The notes: generated by a model not told the origin, from the letters alone. A DNA stretch of 64,000 bases from an uncultured Acidaminococcus sp. (GCA_900315205.1 OMYF01000012.1:1-64000); one strand, 5' to 3'; counted from the stretch's first letter, positions 1 through 8,434 are shown. Program-made: numbers and translations.

Positions 1-199
1 CTTTTTTCAAACTTATATATTTTTTGAAGCCCCCTTTGAGGGCTTGTTTGCTGCGCCTTCTTTTACGGCATCTAACCGTCTGCTTCTTTTTTCAAACTTA
101 TCATCTCCTTGGACACTCTTATTATACATTAAAACCAGCAAAAAAGGGGGGATTTTAAGCAAATGTACATAAAAAAATCACAATTGAAATCCGGCGCCT

Positions 200-434
200 G
201 CTATGCGGTTCCCGCCATTTGTACGCAGCGGAAAAGGGGCTGCGGGGAGTTGCTGCCATGGTGCTGTGAAACTTTGATGCTGTGAGGCAGGCTGTGAAGC
301 GGTGCTGTCAGCTCCTCCTTCCATTACAGGAGGGATCCGTCCCTGCGGCCAGCTGCCATGGAGGCTTTACCCGTAAACATCTGAAAAAAGAGCTGTGAAA
401 AATGATTGCTCATCTTTCACAGCTCTTTGTGGAT
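200..434. repeat. Intergenic repeat region ending in a YTGC-loop terminator hairpin
   Basis: No gene is visible in the first 434 bases. Positions 255-320 are rich in short GATGC/GCTGTGA words, followed at 337-384 by a stretch (CCGTCCCTGCGGCC ... CCCGTAAACATCTG) that has a recognisable relative at about 16651-16696. At 387-428 lies a perfect 14-bp stem (AAAGAGCTGTGAAA / TTTCACAGCTCTTT) whose loop holds ATGATTGCTCAT. Read on the minus strand the stem ends in a T-run, so it is the probable terminator of the feo operon. Bases 1-200 are AT-rich with no coding signal that I can see. Confidence 0.6.
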
Positions 435-593
435 TCAAGGCTTTTTCTTGTCAGCCGGATGGAAATGGCAGGCCTGGCAGCTGGAGCAGTTGCCGCCGCA
501 GGCACCGACACCATTTTTCCTGTCGCGGATGATCTTGCGGACTGCCAGGACAACGGCGGCCAGCACGAGAAGCCCTACGATTAGTGTACCCAT
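435..593 (-). CDS. FeoB-associated Cys-rich membrane protein (52 aa)
   Basis: A 52-residue protein, too short for most gene callers, begins with ATG at 593. Residues 1-18 form one hydrophobic helix (MGTLIVGLLVLAAVVLAV), followed by a basic stretch (RKIIRDRK) and a Cys cluster of the form CGGNCSSCQAC before a short KKKP tail. This helix-then-cysteines layout is that of the small FeoB-associated proteins (FeoC-like position, PF12669 type) found at the end of feo operons in Firmicutes. It lies 15 bases downstream of feoB on the same strand, so it is the last gene of the operon. Its exact role is unproven in the family; a membrane-bound iron or redox accessory to FeoB is the usual suggestion. Confidence 0.85.
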   Translation of the reverse strand: MGTLIVGLLVLAAVVLAVRKIIRDRKNGVGACGGNCSSCQACHFHPADKKKP

Positions 594-608
594 TATGGCA
601 TCGCTCCG

Positions 609-2771
609 TTACTTCGTCACGGACGGATCCAGTTCCACAACGGTATTGTCGATCTTGGGAGCCGGACGGAACAGCAGGTAGAGGATGATGGCCGTGATGA
701 CAAGGGCTGCAGCCGTACCGATGCCGAAGACGCCCGTGCTCACGAACTGAGCGTACTGGTAGAAGCAGAGGGCGATGCAGTAGGCAAAGCCGCACTGGTA
801 GCCGATGGCTCCGAGCCACCATTTTGTGCTGTTCATTTCACGCTTGATGGCACCCATGGCAGCGACGCAGGGAGCGCACAGCAGGTTGAAGACCAGGAAG
901 GAGTAGGCAGAGGCCACACTGAAGTCCTGAGCAAAAGTGCCCCAGAACTCTTCACCGTCTTCAGCCGCATCGGCAAGGCCATACAGGATACCGAAGGTAC
1001 TTACCAGGTTTTCCTTGGCGATGAGTCCTGTAAAGGCGGCTACAGCTGCCTTCCAGTCGCCCCAGCCGAGCGGGCTGAAGATCCAGGCGATCTTGGTGCC
1101 GATGGCGGCTAGGATGCTTTCGTTCAGAGCATCTTCATCGAGCATGGTGAAGGCACCGTCCTGCCAGCCAAAGCTGGAAAGGAACCAGACCAGGATGGTG
1201 GAAAGGAGGATGACCGTACCGGCCTTCTTGATGAAGCTGGAAGCACGTTCCCATACGCTGCGGGCGATGTTGCCGACCGTCGGCATATGGTACGGAGGCA
1301 GTTCCATGATGAAGGGAGCCGGATCCCCTGCAAACATCTTCGTTTTCTTCAGGATAATGCCGGAAATGATGATGGCGGCGATACCGACGAAGTAAGCGGA
1401 CGGAGCCACCCACCATTCGCCGTCGAAGTAGGCACCGGCGATCAGGGCAATGATCGGCATCTTGGCGCTGCAGGGAATGAAGGTCGTGGTCATGATGGTC
1501 ATACGGCGGTCAGGCTGGTTCTCGATGGTACGGGAAGCCATGATGCCGGGCACGCCGCAGCCGGAGCCGATCAGCATGGGGATGAAGGATTTGCCGGAAA
1601 GCCCGAACTTACGGAAAGCACGGTCCAGGATGAAGGCGATACGGGCCATGTAGCCGCAGGCTTCCAGGAAGGCCAGGAAAATGAAGAGGACGACCATCTG
1701 GGGGACGAATCCGAGGACGGCGCCGACACCGGAGATGATGCCGTCAACGACGAGGCCTTTCAGCCAGTCGGCCACGCCCATGCTTTCCATGAAGCTGTCC
1801 GCAGCCGGGATGATCATTTCGCCGAAGAGCGTGTCATTGACCCAGTCCGTGGCATCCGTACCGATCGTCGTGACGCTGACATAATACACGCAGAACATGA
1901 TGACAGCAAAAATGGGGAGCGCCAGCCACCGGTTGGTGACGATGCGGTCGATTTTATCAGAAACGGTCAGCCTGTGTTTGTCTTTCTTGACATAGCACTT
2001 TTCGATCAGTTTGGAAACGAAATTATACCGTTCATTGGTGATGATGCTTTCGGCATCGTCGTCCATCTCGTCTTCCACAGCCTTCACGTCTTCATTGATA
2101 TGATTCTGGAGTTCCTGCGGCAGTTTCATTTCCTTCAGGACTTCCGGATCCCGCTCGAACAGCTTGATGGTGTACCAGCGTTCCTGATGGGCGGGCAGAC
2201 GGCCCTGCAGGGCTTCTTCGATATGGGCCAGGGCATGCTCCACAGGACCGCTGAAGTCATGTTTCGGTTCGGTGACGGGCTGATGCTTGGCCGTCCTGGC
2301 GGCGAAATCAGCCAGTTCTTTGATGCCGGCGCCGGTACGGGCAGAAATCTCAAGCACCGGGCAGCCCATGGATTCAGCAAGCGTCTCCGTGTGGATGATG
2401 TCCCCGTTGGCACGGACCACATCCATCATGTTGACGGCCATGATGACCGGGATCCCCAGTTCCATCAGTTGGGTCGTCAGGTACAGGTTCCGTTCCAGGT
2501 TGGTGCCGTCCACGATGTTCAGGATCGCATCGGGGCGTTCCGTGACGAGATACGTACGGGAAACAACTTCTTCCAGGGTGTACGGGGAAAGGGAATAGAT
2601 ACCCGGCAGATCCTGGAGCAGCACGTCCGGATGACCGATCAGGGTACCTTCTTTCTTTTCGACAGTAACGCCGGGCCAGTTGCCGACGAACTGGTTGGAA
2701 CCCGTCAGGGCGTTGAACAGTGTCGTTTTGCCGGTATTCGGGTTCCCGGCAAGGGCAATCTTAAATTGCAT
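609..2771 (-). CDS. feoB: Ferrous iron transporter FeoB
   Basis: FeoB is the inner-membrane Fe(II) permease with a cytosolic G domain. The 720-residue product shows the G1 motif GNPNTGKTTLFNALTG near residue 10, G3 DLPG near 54, G4 NMMD near 115, a helical GDI-like spacer to about residue 260, and then the polytopic domain with two Gate-type segments (CGVPGIMASR and LLCAPCVAAMGAIKRE). Length fits the family. I start at the ATG at 2771, where a GGAAGG ribosome site lies 6 bases upstream; the longer reading from a TTG at 2789 would swallow that site. It sits 58 bases after feoA, and the gap holds a palindrome (2791-2810). Confidence 0.97.
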   Translation of the reverse strand: MQFKIALAGNPNTGKTTLFNALTGSNQFVGNWPGVTVEKKEGTLIGHPDVLLQDLPGIYSLSPYTLEEVVSRTYLVTERPDAILNIVDGTNLERNLYLTTQLMELGIPVIMAVNMMDVVRANGDIIHTETLAESMGCPVLEISARTGAGIKELADFAARTAKHQPVTEPKHDFSGPVEHALAHIEEALQGRLPAHQERWYTIKLFERDPEVLKEMKLPQELQNHINEDVKAVEDEMDDDAESIITNERYNFVSKLIEKCYVKKDKHRLTVSDKIDRIVTNRWLALPIFAVIMFCVYYVSVTTIGTDATDWVNDTLFGEMIIPAADSFMESMGVADWLKGLVVDGIISGVGAVLGFVPQMVVLFIFLAFLEACGYMARIAFILDRAFRKFGLSGKSFIPMLIGSGCGVPGIMASRTIENQPDRRMTIMTTTFIPCSAKMPIIALIAGAYFDGEWWVAPSAYFVGIAAIIISGIILKKTKMFAGDPAPFIMELPPYHMPTVGNIARSVWERASSFIKKAGTVILLSTILVWFLSSFGWQDGAFTMLDEDALNESILAAIGTKIAWIFSPLGWGDWKAAVAAFTGLIAKENLVSTFGILYGLADAAEDGEEFWGTFAQDFSVASAYSFLVFNLLCAPCVAAMGAIKREMNSTKWWLGAIGYQCGFAYCIALCFYQYAQFVSTGVFGIGTAAALVITAIILYLLFRPAPKIDNTVVELDPSVTK

Positions 2772-2790
2772 AACAAACCTTCCTTTCAAG

Positions 2791-2810
2791 TGGTTTAATT
2801 AAGCTAACCA
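2791..2810. promoter_or_regulatory. Palindrome between feoA and feoB
   Basis: TGGTT(10)AACCA forms an inverted repeat in the feoA-feoB gap and contains a GCTAA half site also present in the operator-like palindrome at 3416-3429. It may be an internal operator or only an mRNA hairpin; function is inferred. Confidence 0.3.
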
Positions 2811-2829
2811 AATGGCAAAAAAGAAAAAA

Positions 2830-3057
2830 TCACAAAGCTTTGATTTCGACGATGGCGGCGTCTTCCTTCCGCAGGGAAAGTTCATAGCCGCGGACCGTCA
2901 GTTCGACGGGATCTCCCAGCGGTGCCACGCGGCGGATATGGAGCCGGACACCTTTGGTCAGTCCCATGTCCATGATGTGTTTCTTCATGGCCCCTTCGCC
3001 GTGGAGCTTTACGACTTCATAATCATGCCCTGTCTGGGCTTCTCTCAATGTCAGCAT
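2830..3057 (-). CDS. feoA: FeoA family protein (second copy in operon)
   Basis: A 75-residue SH3-like FeoA protein. The family signature is seen as HIMDMGLTKGVRLHIRRVAPLGDPVELTVRGYELSLRKEDA, matching the FeoA core (MGLxxG, GDP, G..LSLR..DA). FeoA is a small cytosolic protein that works with FeoB in ferrous iron uptake. An AAAGGAG site precedes the ATG by about 9 bases. It starts 14 bases after the upstream feoA paralogue and is followed by feoB. This copy keeps the complete family motif, so it is probably the canonical FeoA partner. Confidence 0.95.
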   Translation of the reverse strand: MLTLREAQTGHDYEVVKLHGEGAMKKHIMDMGLTKGVRLHIRRVAPLGDPVELTVRGYELSLRKEDAAIVEIKAL

Positions 3058-3071
3058 GGATCCATTCTCCT

Positions 3072-3284
3072 TTACTCTACAAAAATTTTAGACGCCATCT
3101 CTTTACTGATGGCGACACGGGAATCACGGATATTCACAATGATGCCGGACGGTGTGCTCTGGACGACTGTGATGGCGGCGCCCAGTGTGATCCCAAGATT
3201 TTCCAGATGGGAACGGACTTTTGCATTTCCGCCGACACGGATGACCTTGCAGACATCCCCGGGTTTGGCAAATGATAAAGGCAT
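3072..3284 (-). CDS. FeoA domain protein (first gene of the feo operon)
   Basis: This 70-residue protein is a diverged FeoA (HLENLGITLGAAITVVQSTPSGIIVNIRDSRVAISKEMASKI). It keeps LGI..G and the terminal R.AI..E.A pattern but has SGIIV in place of GDPV. The ATG at 3284 has an AAAGGAAG site upstream; a longer reading to 3383 has no such site. Tandem FeoA genes ahead of FeoB are known in Firmicutes, and the two proteins may form a hetero-assembly at FeoB, though that is inference. It is the first gene after the promoter at 3413-3441. Confidence 0.88.
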   Translation of the reverse strand: MPLSFAKPGDVCKVIRVGGNAKVRSHLENLGITLGAAITVVQSTPSGIIVNIRDSRVAISKEMASKIFVE

Positions 3285-3412
3285 GTACGAGGACTTCCTT
3301 TCTGCGACCGGGAACCAGGGATCCGGGAGCGGTGCGGTCCCTGCCGTCTGAAGGCGGGGAGACGGGAAAGCCGCAGGATCCATAATTAGCGATCGACGTT
3401 CTTATCATCAAT

Positions 3413-3441
3413 AAGTTAGCATATACTAATTTAAATGTCAA
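3413..3441 (-). promoter_or_regulatory. feo promoter with TTAGCATATACTAA operator-like palindrome
   Basis: On the minus strand a TTGACA (3436-3441) and TAACTT (3413-3418) are separated by 17 bases. The palindrome TTAGCATATACTAA (3416-3429) lies in the spacer and overlaps the -10 box, where a repressor would block transcription. TTAG...CTAA arms resemble DtxR/IdeR-class iron boxes, which would suit an iron-uptake operon; the regulator itself is not in the window. Confidence 0.55.
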
Positions 3442-3459
3442 CTGGAATCGGAAAAGAAA

Positions 3460-3497
3460 AGAGCTGCAGCAAATGATTTCGCATTCGCTGCAGCTCT
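3460..3497 (-). terminator. Terminator of the DUF368 gene (hairpin family member)
   Basis: An 11-bp stem AGAGCTGCAGC / GCTGCAGCTCT with an AATGATTTCGCATT loop, followed on the minus strand by TTTTCTTTT. It closes the gene ending at 3532 and resembles the YTGC-loop hairpins elsewhere in the window. Confidence 0.7.
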
Positions 3498-3531
3498 GAT
3501 GCGGAGGTCCCACTGCGGCAGGGCCTGCCGG

Positions 3532-4452
3532 TCACTGTTCTTCTGCTTTTGCGCGGAAGGCTTCCGGATGGAGTTTTGCTTCGGAGAACCGGCGGAGCCG
3601 TTCCAGGATATAGAGGAAGACGCCGCCCAGGATAAAGCACAGGGGACTGAAGGTGTCCAGGGTCATGGCGGGCTGCGGGACCTTCAGCGTCGTCGGGCCC
3701 ATGATGATGGCGTAAAGGGAGCCGAGCATCAGCCCGAGGATAAAGTAGACCATTGCGGCGCGGTGCTGTTCCAGCGCGTTCTTGACGATACGGATGATCC
3801 CGATGATGCCGGCCATGACGCCCAGTCCAAAGACCGCGAGGACGGGAAGGTAGGAGAAATTGAGATGCAGCAGTTCCCGGACGGCGCCGATGATCGGGAC
3901 GTACAGGCCAAAGATGAGCAGCATCGTGGAGCCGGAGATCCCCGGCAGGACCATGGCGCAGATGGCAATCATGGCACAGACGAAGATGTATCCGGCAAGC
4001 AGCGGCGTCAGGCGGGAGATTTCCACACTTGCCGCTTTGCCGCCAACGGGATTGAAGTAGGTGATTACCAGTACGAGGAGGATGCCGGCCAGCATGTAAC
4101 CGATGCGGCTGCGCTGTTTCAGGGCTTCTTTCTCTTCCCGCAGGATGAGGGGCAGGGAGAAGATCGACAGTCCCAGGAAGAGGGAACTGAGCTCATAGAT
4201 ATGGACAGTGAACAGGCTGCCCAGGACCATGACGGAGGAACCCATGCCGATCACCCAGCCAAGGCCGAGCTTGCAGAGAAAAATCAGGGATTTGCGCTTG
4301 AGCTCCCGGTTCCCGTGGGTCAGGAAAAAGAGCGAACTGATGAATTCATCATAAAAACCGAGGACGAAGGCAATCGTACCGCCGGATACGCCGGGTACGC
4401 TGTCCGCCAGGGCCATGCAGAAACCGCGGATCATGTTTAAGAAAATGTCCAT
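3532..4452 (-). CDS. DUF368 membrane protein, undecaprenyl-phosphate translocase-like
   Basis: A 306-residue polytopic protein of the DUF368 family, which has been linked to flipping undecaprenyl phosphate back across the inner membrane for wall and envelope glycan recycling (PopT-type). Near the start it carries the family motif DSVPGVSGGTIAFVLGFYDEFI, and a second related half-motif, PGISGSTMLLIFGLY, appears near residue 190, giving the inverted-repeat layout of the family. About eight to nine hydrophobic segments are visible. I start at the ATG at 4452 because a GAAAGG site sits 11 bases before it; the ATG at 4464 is directly against that site. It stands alone, divergent from map. Confidence 0.9.
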   Translation of the reverse strand: MDIFLNMIRGFCMALADSVPGVSGGTIAFVLGFYDEFISSLFFLTHGNRELKRKSLIFLCKLGLGWVIGMGSSVMVLGSLFTVHIYELSSLFLGLSIFSLPLILREEKEALKQRSRIGYMLAGILLVLVITYFNPVGGKAASVEISRLTPLLAGYIFVCAMIAICAMVLPGISGSTMLLIFGLYVPIIGAVRELLHLNFSYLPVLAVFGLGVMAGIIGIIRIVKNALEQHRAAMVYFILGLMLGSLYAIIMGPTTLKVPQPAMTLDTFSPLCFILGGVFLYILERLRRFSEAKLHPEAFRAKAEEQ

Positions 4453-4753
4453 CGAAAATTCCATCCTTTCAAAAAATGCAGGGTGCGTCAGCTCTGTGCC
4501 GGAGGCATGGCGCTGCGGGGTACCGGAAGGCGCCGCGGACCGGTTCGGACGGTACGGCAAAGGAAAGCGGGCTGCAGCCTTCCGCCCGGTCGGAATGGCA
4601 GAACCGTCTGTTCCTGCCGTAAAAATGTGCTATAATGATACCGCCGTCCATCCAAAGGCTGGCGGCAGAAATGAAACTAAAATATTATATCGTATTTTGT
4701 TTCCAATGAGAATAGAGAAAGGAGACGGAAGCTTGGATAGAGGAGAAATCAAG

Positions 4754-5551
4754 ATGAGGCTGATGGAATATGCAGCCAAAGGGTACGAAGTGCCCCGTAT
4801 GGATATGATCAAGACGCCGGAGCAGATTGCCGGGATCCGGGAAGCCGGGCGCCTGAATACAGAAGTCCTCGATGCTGTGGAGAAAGCGATCCACACGGGG
4901 ATGACGACGGACGAAATCGATCAGATTGTCTACCATTATACGGTGGACCATGGCGGCATTCCGGCCTGCCTGAATTATGAGGGATTTCCGAAGAGTGTCT
5001 GCACTTCCGTGAATGATGTCATCTGCCATGGCATTCCCGACCCCAAACAGGTCCTGAAGAGTGGGGATATCGTCAATGTCGATGCTACGACCATCTACAA
5101 GGGATATGTGGGCGATGCTTCCCGCATGTTCATGATCGGCAATGTCTCGGCGGAACGGAAAAACCTTGTCGGCGTGACCCGCGAATGCCTGCACCGGGGC
5201 ATGCTTGCTGCCAGGGGCTGGGTCAATACACTGGGTGATATCGGCGCGGCCATCCAGGCCTTTGCGCATAAGCACGGATATTCCGTGGTGCGCGAATTCG
5301 GCGGGCACGGCGTCGGGCTTTCCATGCACGAGGATCCCTTTGTGTCCCATGTGGGGCGCCGGGGGACGGGCATGCTGCTTGTGCCGGGCATGGTCATCAC
5401 CATCGAGCCCATGATCAATCAGGGCCATCCGGATCTGTACATCGATTCCCTGGATGAATGGACTGTCCGCACTGTGGACGGCAAAGCGTCGGCCCAGTGG
5501 GAACATACCCTCCTCATTACGGAGGGGGAACCGGAAATCCTGTCCTGTTGA
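4754..5551 (+). CDS. map: Type I methionine aminopeptidase
   Basis: MetAP removes the initiator methionine from new proteins in the cytosol. The metal ligands of the pita-bread fold are all visible: two Asp in VNVDATTIYKGYVGDASRMF, His in GGHGVGLSMHEDP, Glu in ITIEPM and Glu in QWEHTLLIT. The catalytic His of NDVICHGIP is also present. The product has 265 residues with a short N-terminal extension before the usual MIKTPEQI start. I chose the ATG at 4754 behind a GAGGAG site; a TTG 21 bases upstream, after AAAGGAGA, is the alternative. The following nitroreductase gene starts 35 bases after the stop. Confidence 0.96.
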   Translation: MRLMEYAAKGYEVPRMDMIKTPEQIAGIREAGRLNTEVLDAVEKAIHTGMTTDEIDQIVYHYTVDHGGIPACLNYEGFPKSVCTSVNDVICHGIPDPKQVLKSGDIVNVDATTIYKGYVGDASRMFMIGNVSAERKNLVGVTRECLHRGMLAARGWVNTLGDIGAAIQAFAHKHGYSVVREFGGHGVGLSMHEDPFVSHVGRRGTGMLLVPGMVITIEPMINQGHPDLYIDSLDEWTVRTVDGKASAQWEHTLLITEGEPEILSC

Positions 5552-5586
5552 CGGGCAGTGCCGGAGAAAACACAAAGGAGTGATTC

Positions 5587-6105
5587 ATGATGACATTCAT
5601 GGAACTTGCCAAAGCCCGCTATTCTGTGCGGAAATTCAGCGAAAAGCCGATTGAAAAAGAAAAACTGGAGCAGATCCTCGAAGCGGGACGCATTGCCCCG
5701 ACCGCCCATAATTACCAGCCTTACCGGGTGTACGTCCTCCAGAGCAGTGACGCCATCGCGAAAATCCGTGAGCTTACGCCCTGCGCTTTCAATGCGCCGG
5801 CCGTCCTCATGGTGACAGCCTGCCGTGATGAACAGTGGGTCAACGATATGGAGAAAGGTTTCGTCATGGGAGAAGTGGATGCGGCGATCGTGGCCACGCA
5901 CATGATGCTGGAAGCCTGGGAGCTGGGCATCGCTTCCTGCTGGGTGGCTCATTTCCCGCCGACCCGGACAGCCGATGTTTTCCATCTGTCCCACAACGAA
6001 ACGCCCGTGCTGCTCATGCCCATGGGGTATCCGCAGGAGGGAGCTCATCCTTCGCATCTCCATGAGCAGCGGAGACCTCTCAGCGAACTCGTCAGGTATC
6101 TCTGA
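5587..6105 (+). CDS. Nitroreductase family FMN protein
   Basis: A 172-residue protein of the nitroreductase (NfsA/NfnB-like, FMN-dependent) fold. Visible family features are the N-terminal FMN-phosphate contact region ARYSVRKFSEKPIEKEKLEQILEAGRIAPTAHN, the central Gly-containing AIVATHMMLEAWELGIASCWVA helix and the C-terminal PMGYP. Such enzymes use NAD(P)H to reduce nitro groups, quinones or flavins, and the natural substrate cannot be told from sequence. An AAAGGAG site precedes the ATG by 6 bases. Probably co-transcribed with map. Confidence 0.92.
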   Translation: MMTFMELAKARYSVRKFSEKPIEKEKLEQILEAGRIAPTAHNYQPYRVYVLQSSDAIAKIRELTPCAFNAPAVLMVTACRDEQWVNDMEKGFVMGEVDAAIVATHMMLEAWELGIASCWVAHFPPTRTADVFHLSHNETPVLLMPMGYPQEGAHPSHLHEQRRPLSELVRYL

Positions 6106-6231
6106 AATCCCCCCTTCCTTTGGTATCATTATGGACCGGGCCTTTAAAAAATCTGTAAACGAAGCTTGAAATTCTCATAAAAACTGTTTCATCAAATCCA
6201 GCTTGATTGTTTCGGAAAGGACGTGTCAGCA

Positions 6232-6717
6232 TTGAATAAGAAAGCCGAGCAATTCCAGAAATACATCAAGGAACAGAACATAACCGGTTTCCAGACCGCA
6301 GAACCGGAAAACCATGAGATGCACCCCGTGTATTTCCATTCTAATTTCAATATCGCAGGCAGCATGGTTCCGTTCGAACTGCTCTTTGATGATACGCCGT
6401 TCGTCGTGCTGCGCATCCTCGTGGCTCCCAGGGCGCTCCATGATGATAATGAGCTTTCTCTGAACCATCTGGCCAACCATCTGAACAACAGGTACAAACC
6501 GTATAAATTCGTCCTGAATGATGCCGGCGACCTGATGCTTCAGGCCAGTATCCTTACGTCCGATGACAACGGACGGCTGGGGGATCTGGTCCGTTTCCTC
6601 ATCGAATGTGCGCTGCGCGACCTGACAGCGGAATACAAGACCATCATGCAGACGGTGTGGGGCAGTGATACCCGCGGGACGGATGCACAGCCTGAGGAAA
6701 AAGCAAACGGAAAATGA
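6232..6717 (+). CDS. YbjN-like domain protein
   Basis: About 161 residues with no signal peptide or membrane segment. The pattern (HPVYFHSNFNIAGSMVPFELLFDDTPFVVLRILVAP ... LNHLANHLNNRYKPYKFVLNDAGDLMLQASILTSDD ... LVRFLIECALRDLTAEY) resembles the YbjN/sensory-transduction-regulator superfamily, small cytosolic proteins with a chaperone-like alpha/beta fold. No catalytic residue is apparent, so function is open. The GTG at 6223 is only one base from the AAGGA site; the TTG at 6232, ten bases away, is the better start. A hairpin follows at 6772-6813. Confidence 0.7.
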   Translation: MNKKAEQFQKYIKEQNITGFQTAEPENHEMHPVYFHSNFNIAGSMVPFELLFDDTPFVVLRILVAPRALHDDNELSLNHLANHLNNRYKPYKFVLNDAGDLMLQASILTSDDNGRLGDLVRFLIECALRDLTAEYKTIMQTVWGSDTRGTDAQPEEKANGK

Positions 6718-6771
6718 TGGCTGCAGGTGTGCTGACGGCCGGTGACCGGCTTCCAGCCACCCTAAAGGAAC

Positions 6772-6813
6772 GCCCCCGGACAGGATACGGGAATCTGGAA
6801 CCTGTCCGGGGGC
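6772..6813 (+). terminator. Terminator after the YbjN-like gene
   Basis: GCCCCCGGACAGG pairs with CCTGTCCGGGGGC (13 bp), followed by ACTTTGT. The T-run is poor, so efficiency is uncertain. Confidence 0.6.
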
Positions 6814-6866
6814 ACTTTGTATCCGGGAGAAAAAATTCCGCCGGATACCATGAGAATGATCATGCT

Positions 6867-6920
6867 GCGGCAGAAAAATACCGCCGGCCGGAAAACCAGC
6901 TGGCGGTATTTTTCTGCCGC
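6867..6920. terminator. Shared hairpin between convergent genes
   Basis: A perfect 19-bp inverted repeat (GCGGCAGAAAAATACCGCC and its complement) with a 16-base loop lies just after the aspA stop codon on the minus strand and downstream of the YbjN-like gene on the plus strand. It most likely ends transcription from both sides. Confidence 0.7.
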
Positions 6921-6926
6921 GGAACT

Positions 6927-8342
6927 CTATCTTTTCCGCATATGGGAGCTTGGGATACCGGCGATGCCGGGCTGCGTCATTTCCAGCGGTGACAGGATTT
7001 CCGCGATCCGCTCTTTGCTGAGAATGTTTTCCCTTTCCAGGATGGTCTGGACAGGGACATGTGTGGCATAGGCTTCTTTGGCAATGGCAGAACATTTTTC
7101 ATAGCCGATGTGCGGCAGGAGAGCCGTGATGATGCCGACGCTGTTGTCGACCCATTGTTTGCACTGCTCCCTGTTTGCCTGCAGGCCTTTCAGCAGCTTG
7201 TCCGTGAAGGTGTTCACGGCATTCGTGAGATAGCGGAAAGAATTGAAGAGATTGAAGGCCACGACGGGTTCCATGACATTCAGCTCCAGCTGTCCGTTCT
7301 CTACGGCAAGCGTGATGGCCAGATCATTGCCGATGATGTGATAGCAGGTCTGGTCCAGGACTTCGGCAATGACCGGATTGACTTTGCCGGGCATGATGGA
7401 GGAACCGGGCTGACGGGCCGGCAGCGTGATCTCATTCAGGCCGCAGCGCGGACCCGAAGCCATGAGGCGGATATCGTTGGCGATCTTGATCAGGGAAAGG
7501 GCTGAGGTCTTGAGGGCACCGGAAATCTCTGCGTAGGAATCCGTGCTGTTCGTGGCGTCCACCAGATTGCTGGACGTTTCGAAATGATGCCCTGTCAGCC
7601 TTGTCAGGATGTCCGGATATTCGGCGATGTATTCCACTTCGGAGTTGATGCCCGTGCCGACAGCTGTGCCGCCCATATTGATGGCACGGATGGCATCCAG
7701 GGAACGGTCGATCCGGCTGATGCAGCGGCGGACGATGGAGGCATAGGCATCCATTTCTTCACCGAGCGTGATGGGGACGGCATCCTGCAGATGGGTGCGG
7801 CCCATCTTGATGACATCATGGAATTCTTTCCCCTTGGCGTCGAATTCGGCAGCCATCCTTTCCAGAGCCTTGCTGAGAGCTTCGGCCTTGGTGAAGACGC
7901 AGACCTTGATGCTCGTAGGGAAAGAGTCATTCGTGGACTGGGCCATGTTGGCGTGATTGTTCGGTGAGATCAGGTCGTACCGTCCTTTGGGGAGCCCTTT
8001 GAGCTCCAGGGCCCGGTTGCAGAGCACTTCATTCATATTCATATTGATGGAAGTTCCGGCCCCGCCCTGGATGGGATCGAGGGGAAACTGATCCAGCCAC
8101 TTGCCGTCGATGATTTCGTCGGCCGCGGCAATCAGGTAATCGCCGATTTCGTGAGGCAGGCGGTGAGTGGCCATATTCGTCATTGCCGCTGCCTTTTTGA
8201 CAACAGCCATGGCCTTGATGAAATCAGGGTCGATGCGGAGTCCTGTGATCTGGAAATTGTCGATGGCCCGCATTGTCTGGACCCCATAATAACAGTCATC
8301 AGGAACTTCCCTGTCCCCCAGGAAATCGTGCTCGATACGCAT
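6927..8342 (-). CDS. aspA: Aspartate ammonia-lyase (aspartase)
   Basis: Aspartase converts L-aspartate to fumarate and ammonia in the cytosol. The 471-residue product has the fumarase/aspartase signature GSSIMPGKVNP with the catalytic Ser, the GxTHLQDAVPITLG segment, and the N-terminal IEHDFLGDREVPDDCYYGVQT typical of aspartases rather than class II fumarases. An AGGAGG site lies 9 bases before the ATG. It stands alone with its own promoter (8406-8434), whose -10 box lies in a TATGGTATTACCATA palindrome, so regulation by a dimeric repressor or activator is likely. In an amino-acid-fermenting anaerobe it would feed aspartate carbon to fumarate. Confidence 0.95.
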   Translation of the reverse strand: MRIEHDFLGDREVPDDCYYGVQTMRAIDNFQITGLRIDPDFIKAMAVVKKAAAMTNMATHRLPHEIGDYLIAAADEIIDGKWLDQFPLDPIQGGAGTSINMNMNEVLCNRALELKGLPKGRYDLISPNNHANMAQSTNDSFPTSIKVCVFTKAEALSKALERMAAEFDAKGKEFHDVIKMGRTHLQDAVPITLGEEMDAYASIVRRCISRIDRSLDAIRAINMGGTAVGTGINSEVEYIAEYPDILTRLTGHHFETSSNLVDATNSTDSYAEISGALKTSALSLIKIANDIRLMASGPRCGLNEITLPARQPGSSIMPGKVNPVIAEVLDQTCYHIIGNDLAITLAVENGQLELNVMEPVVAFNLFNSFRYLTNAVNTFTDKLLKGLQANREQCKQWVDNSVGIITALLPHIGYEKCSAIAKEAYATHVPVQTILERENILSKERIAEILSPLEMTQPGIAGIPSSHMRKR

Positions 8343-8396
8343 GCTTATTACCTCCTCACAGAATTGAGAAACCGCAGCTTTGGCATACTGTAAAAA

Positions 8397-8434
8397 TATG
8401 GTATTACCATACTACATTATCCGAACAATTTCAA
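8397..8434 (-). promoter_or_regulatory. aspA promoter with TATGGTATTACCATA operator
   Basis: On the minus strand TTGAAA (8429-8434) and TATGGT (8406-8411) have a 17-base spacer. The 15-base palindrome TATGGTATTACCATA (8397-8411) covers the -10 box. TGGTnnnACCA cores are the usual sites of FadR-subfamily GntR regulators, none of which is encoded nearby. Confidence 0.6.

Noticed and set aside
1287-2798. 503-residue plus-strand frame opposite feoB
   Set aside because: High-GC third-position shadow; feoB is certain on the other strand.
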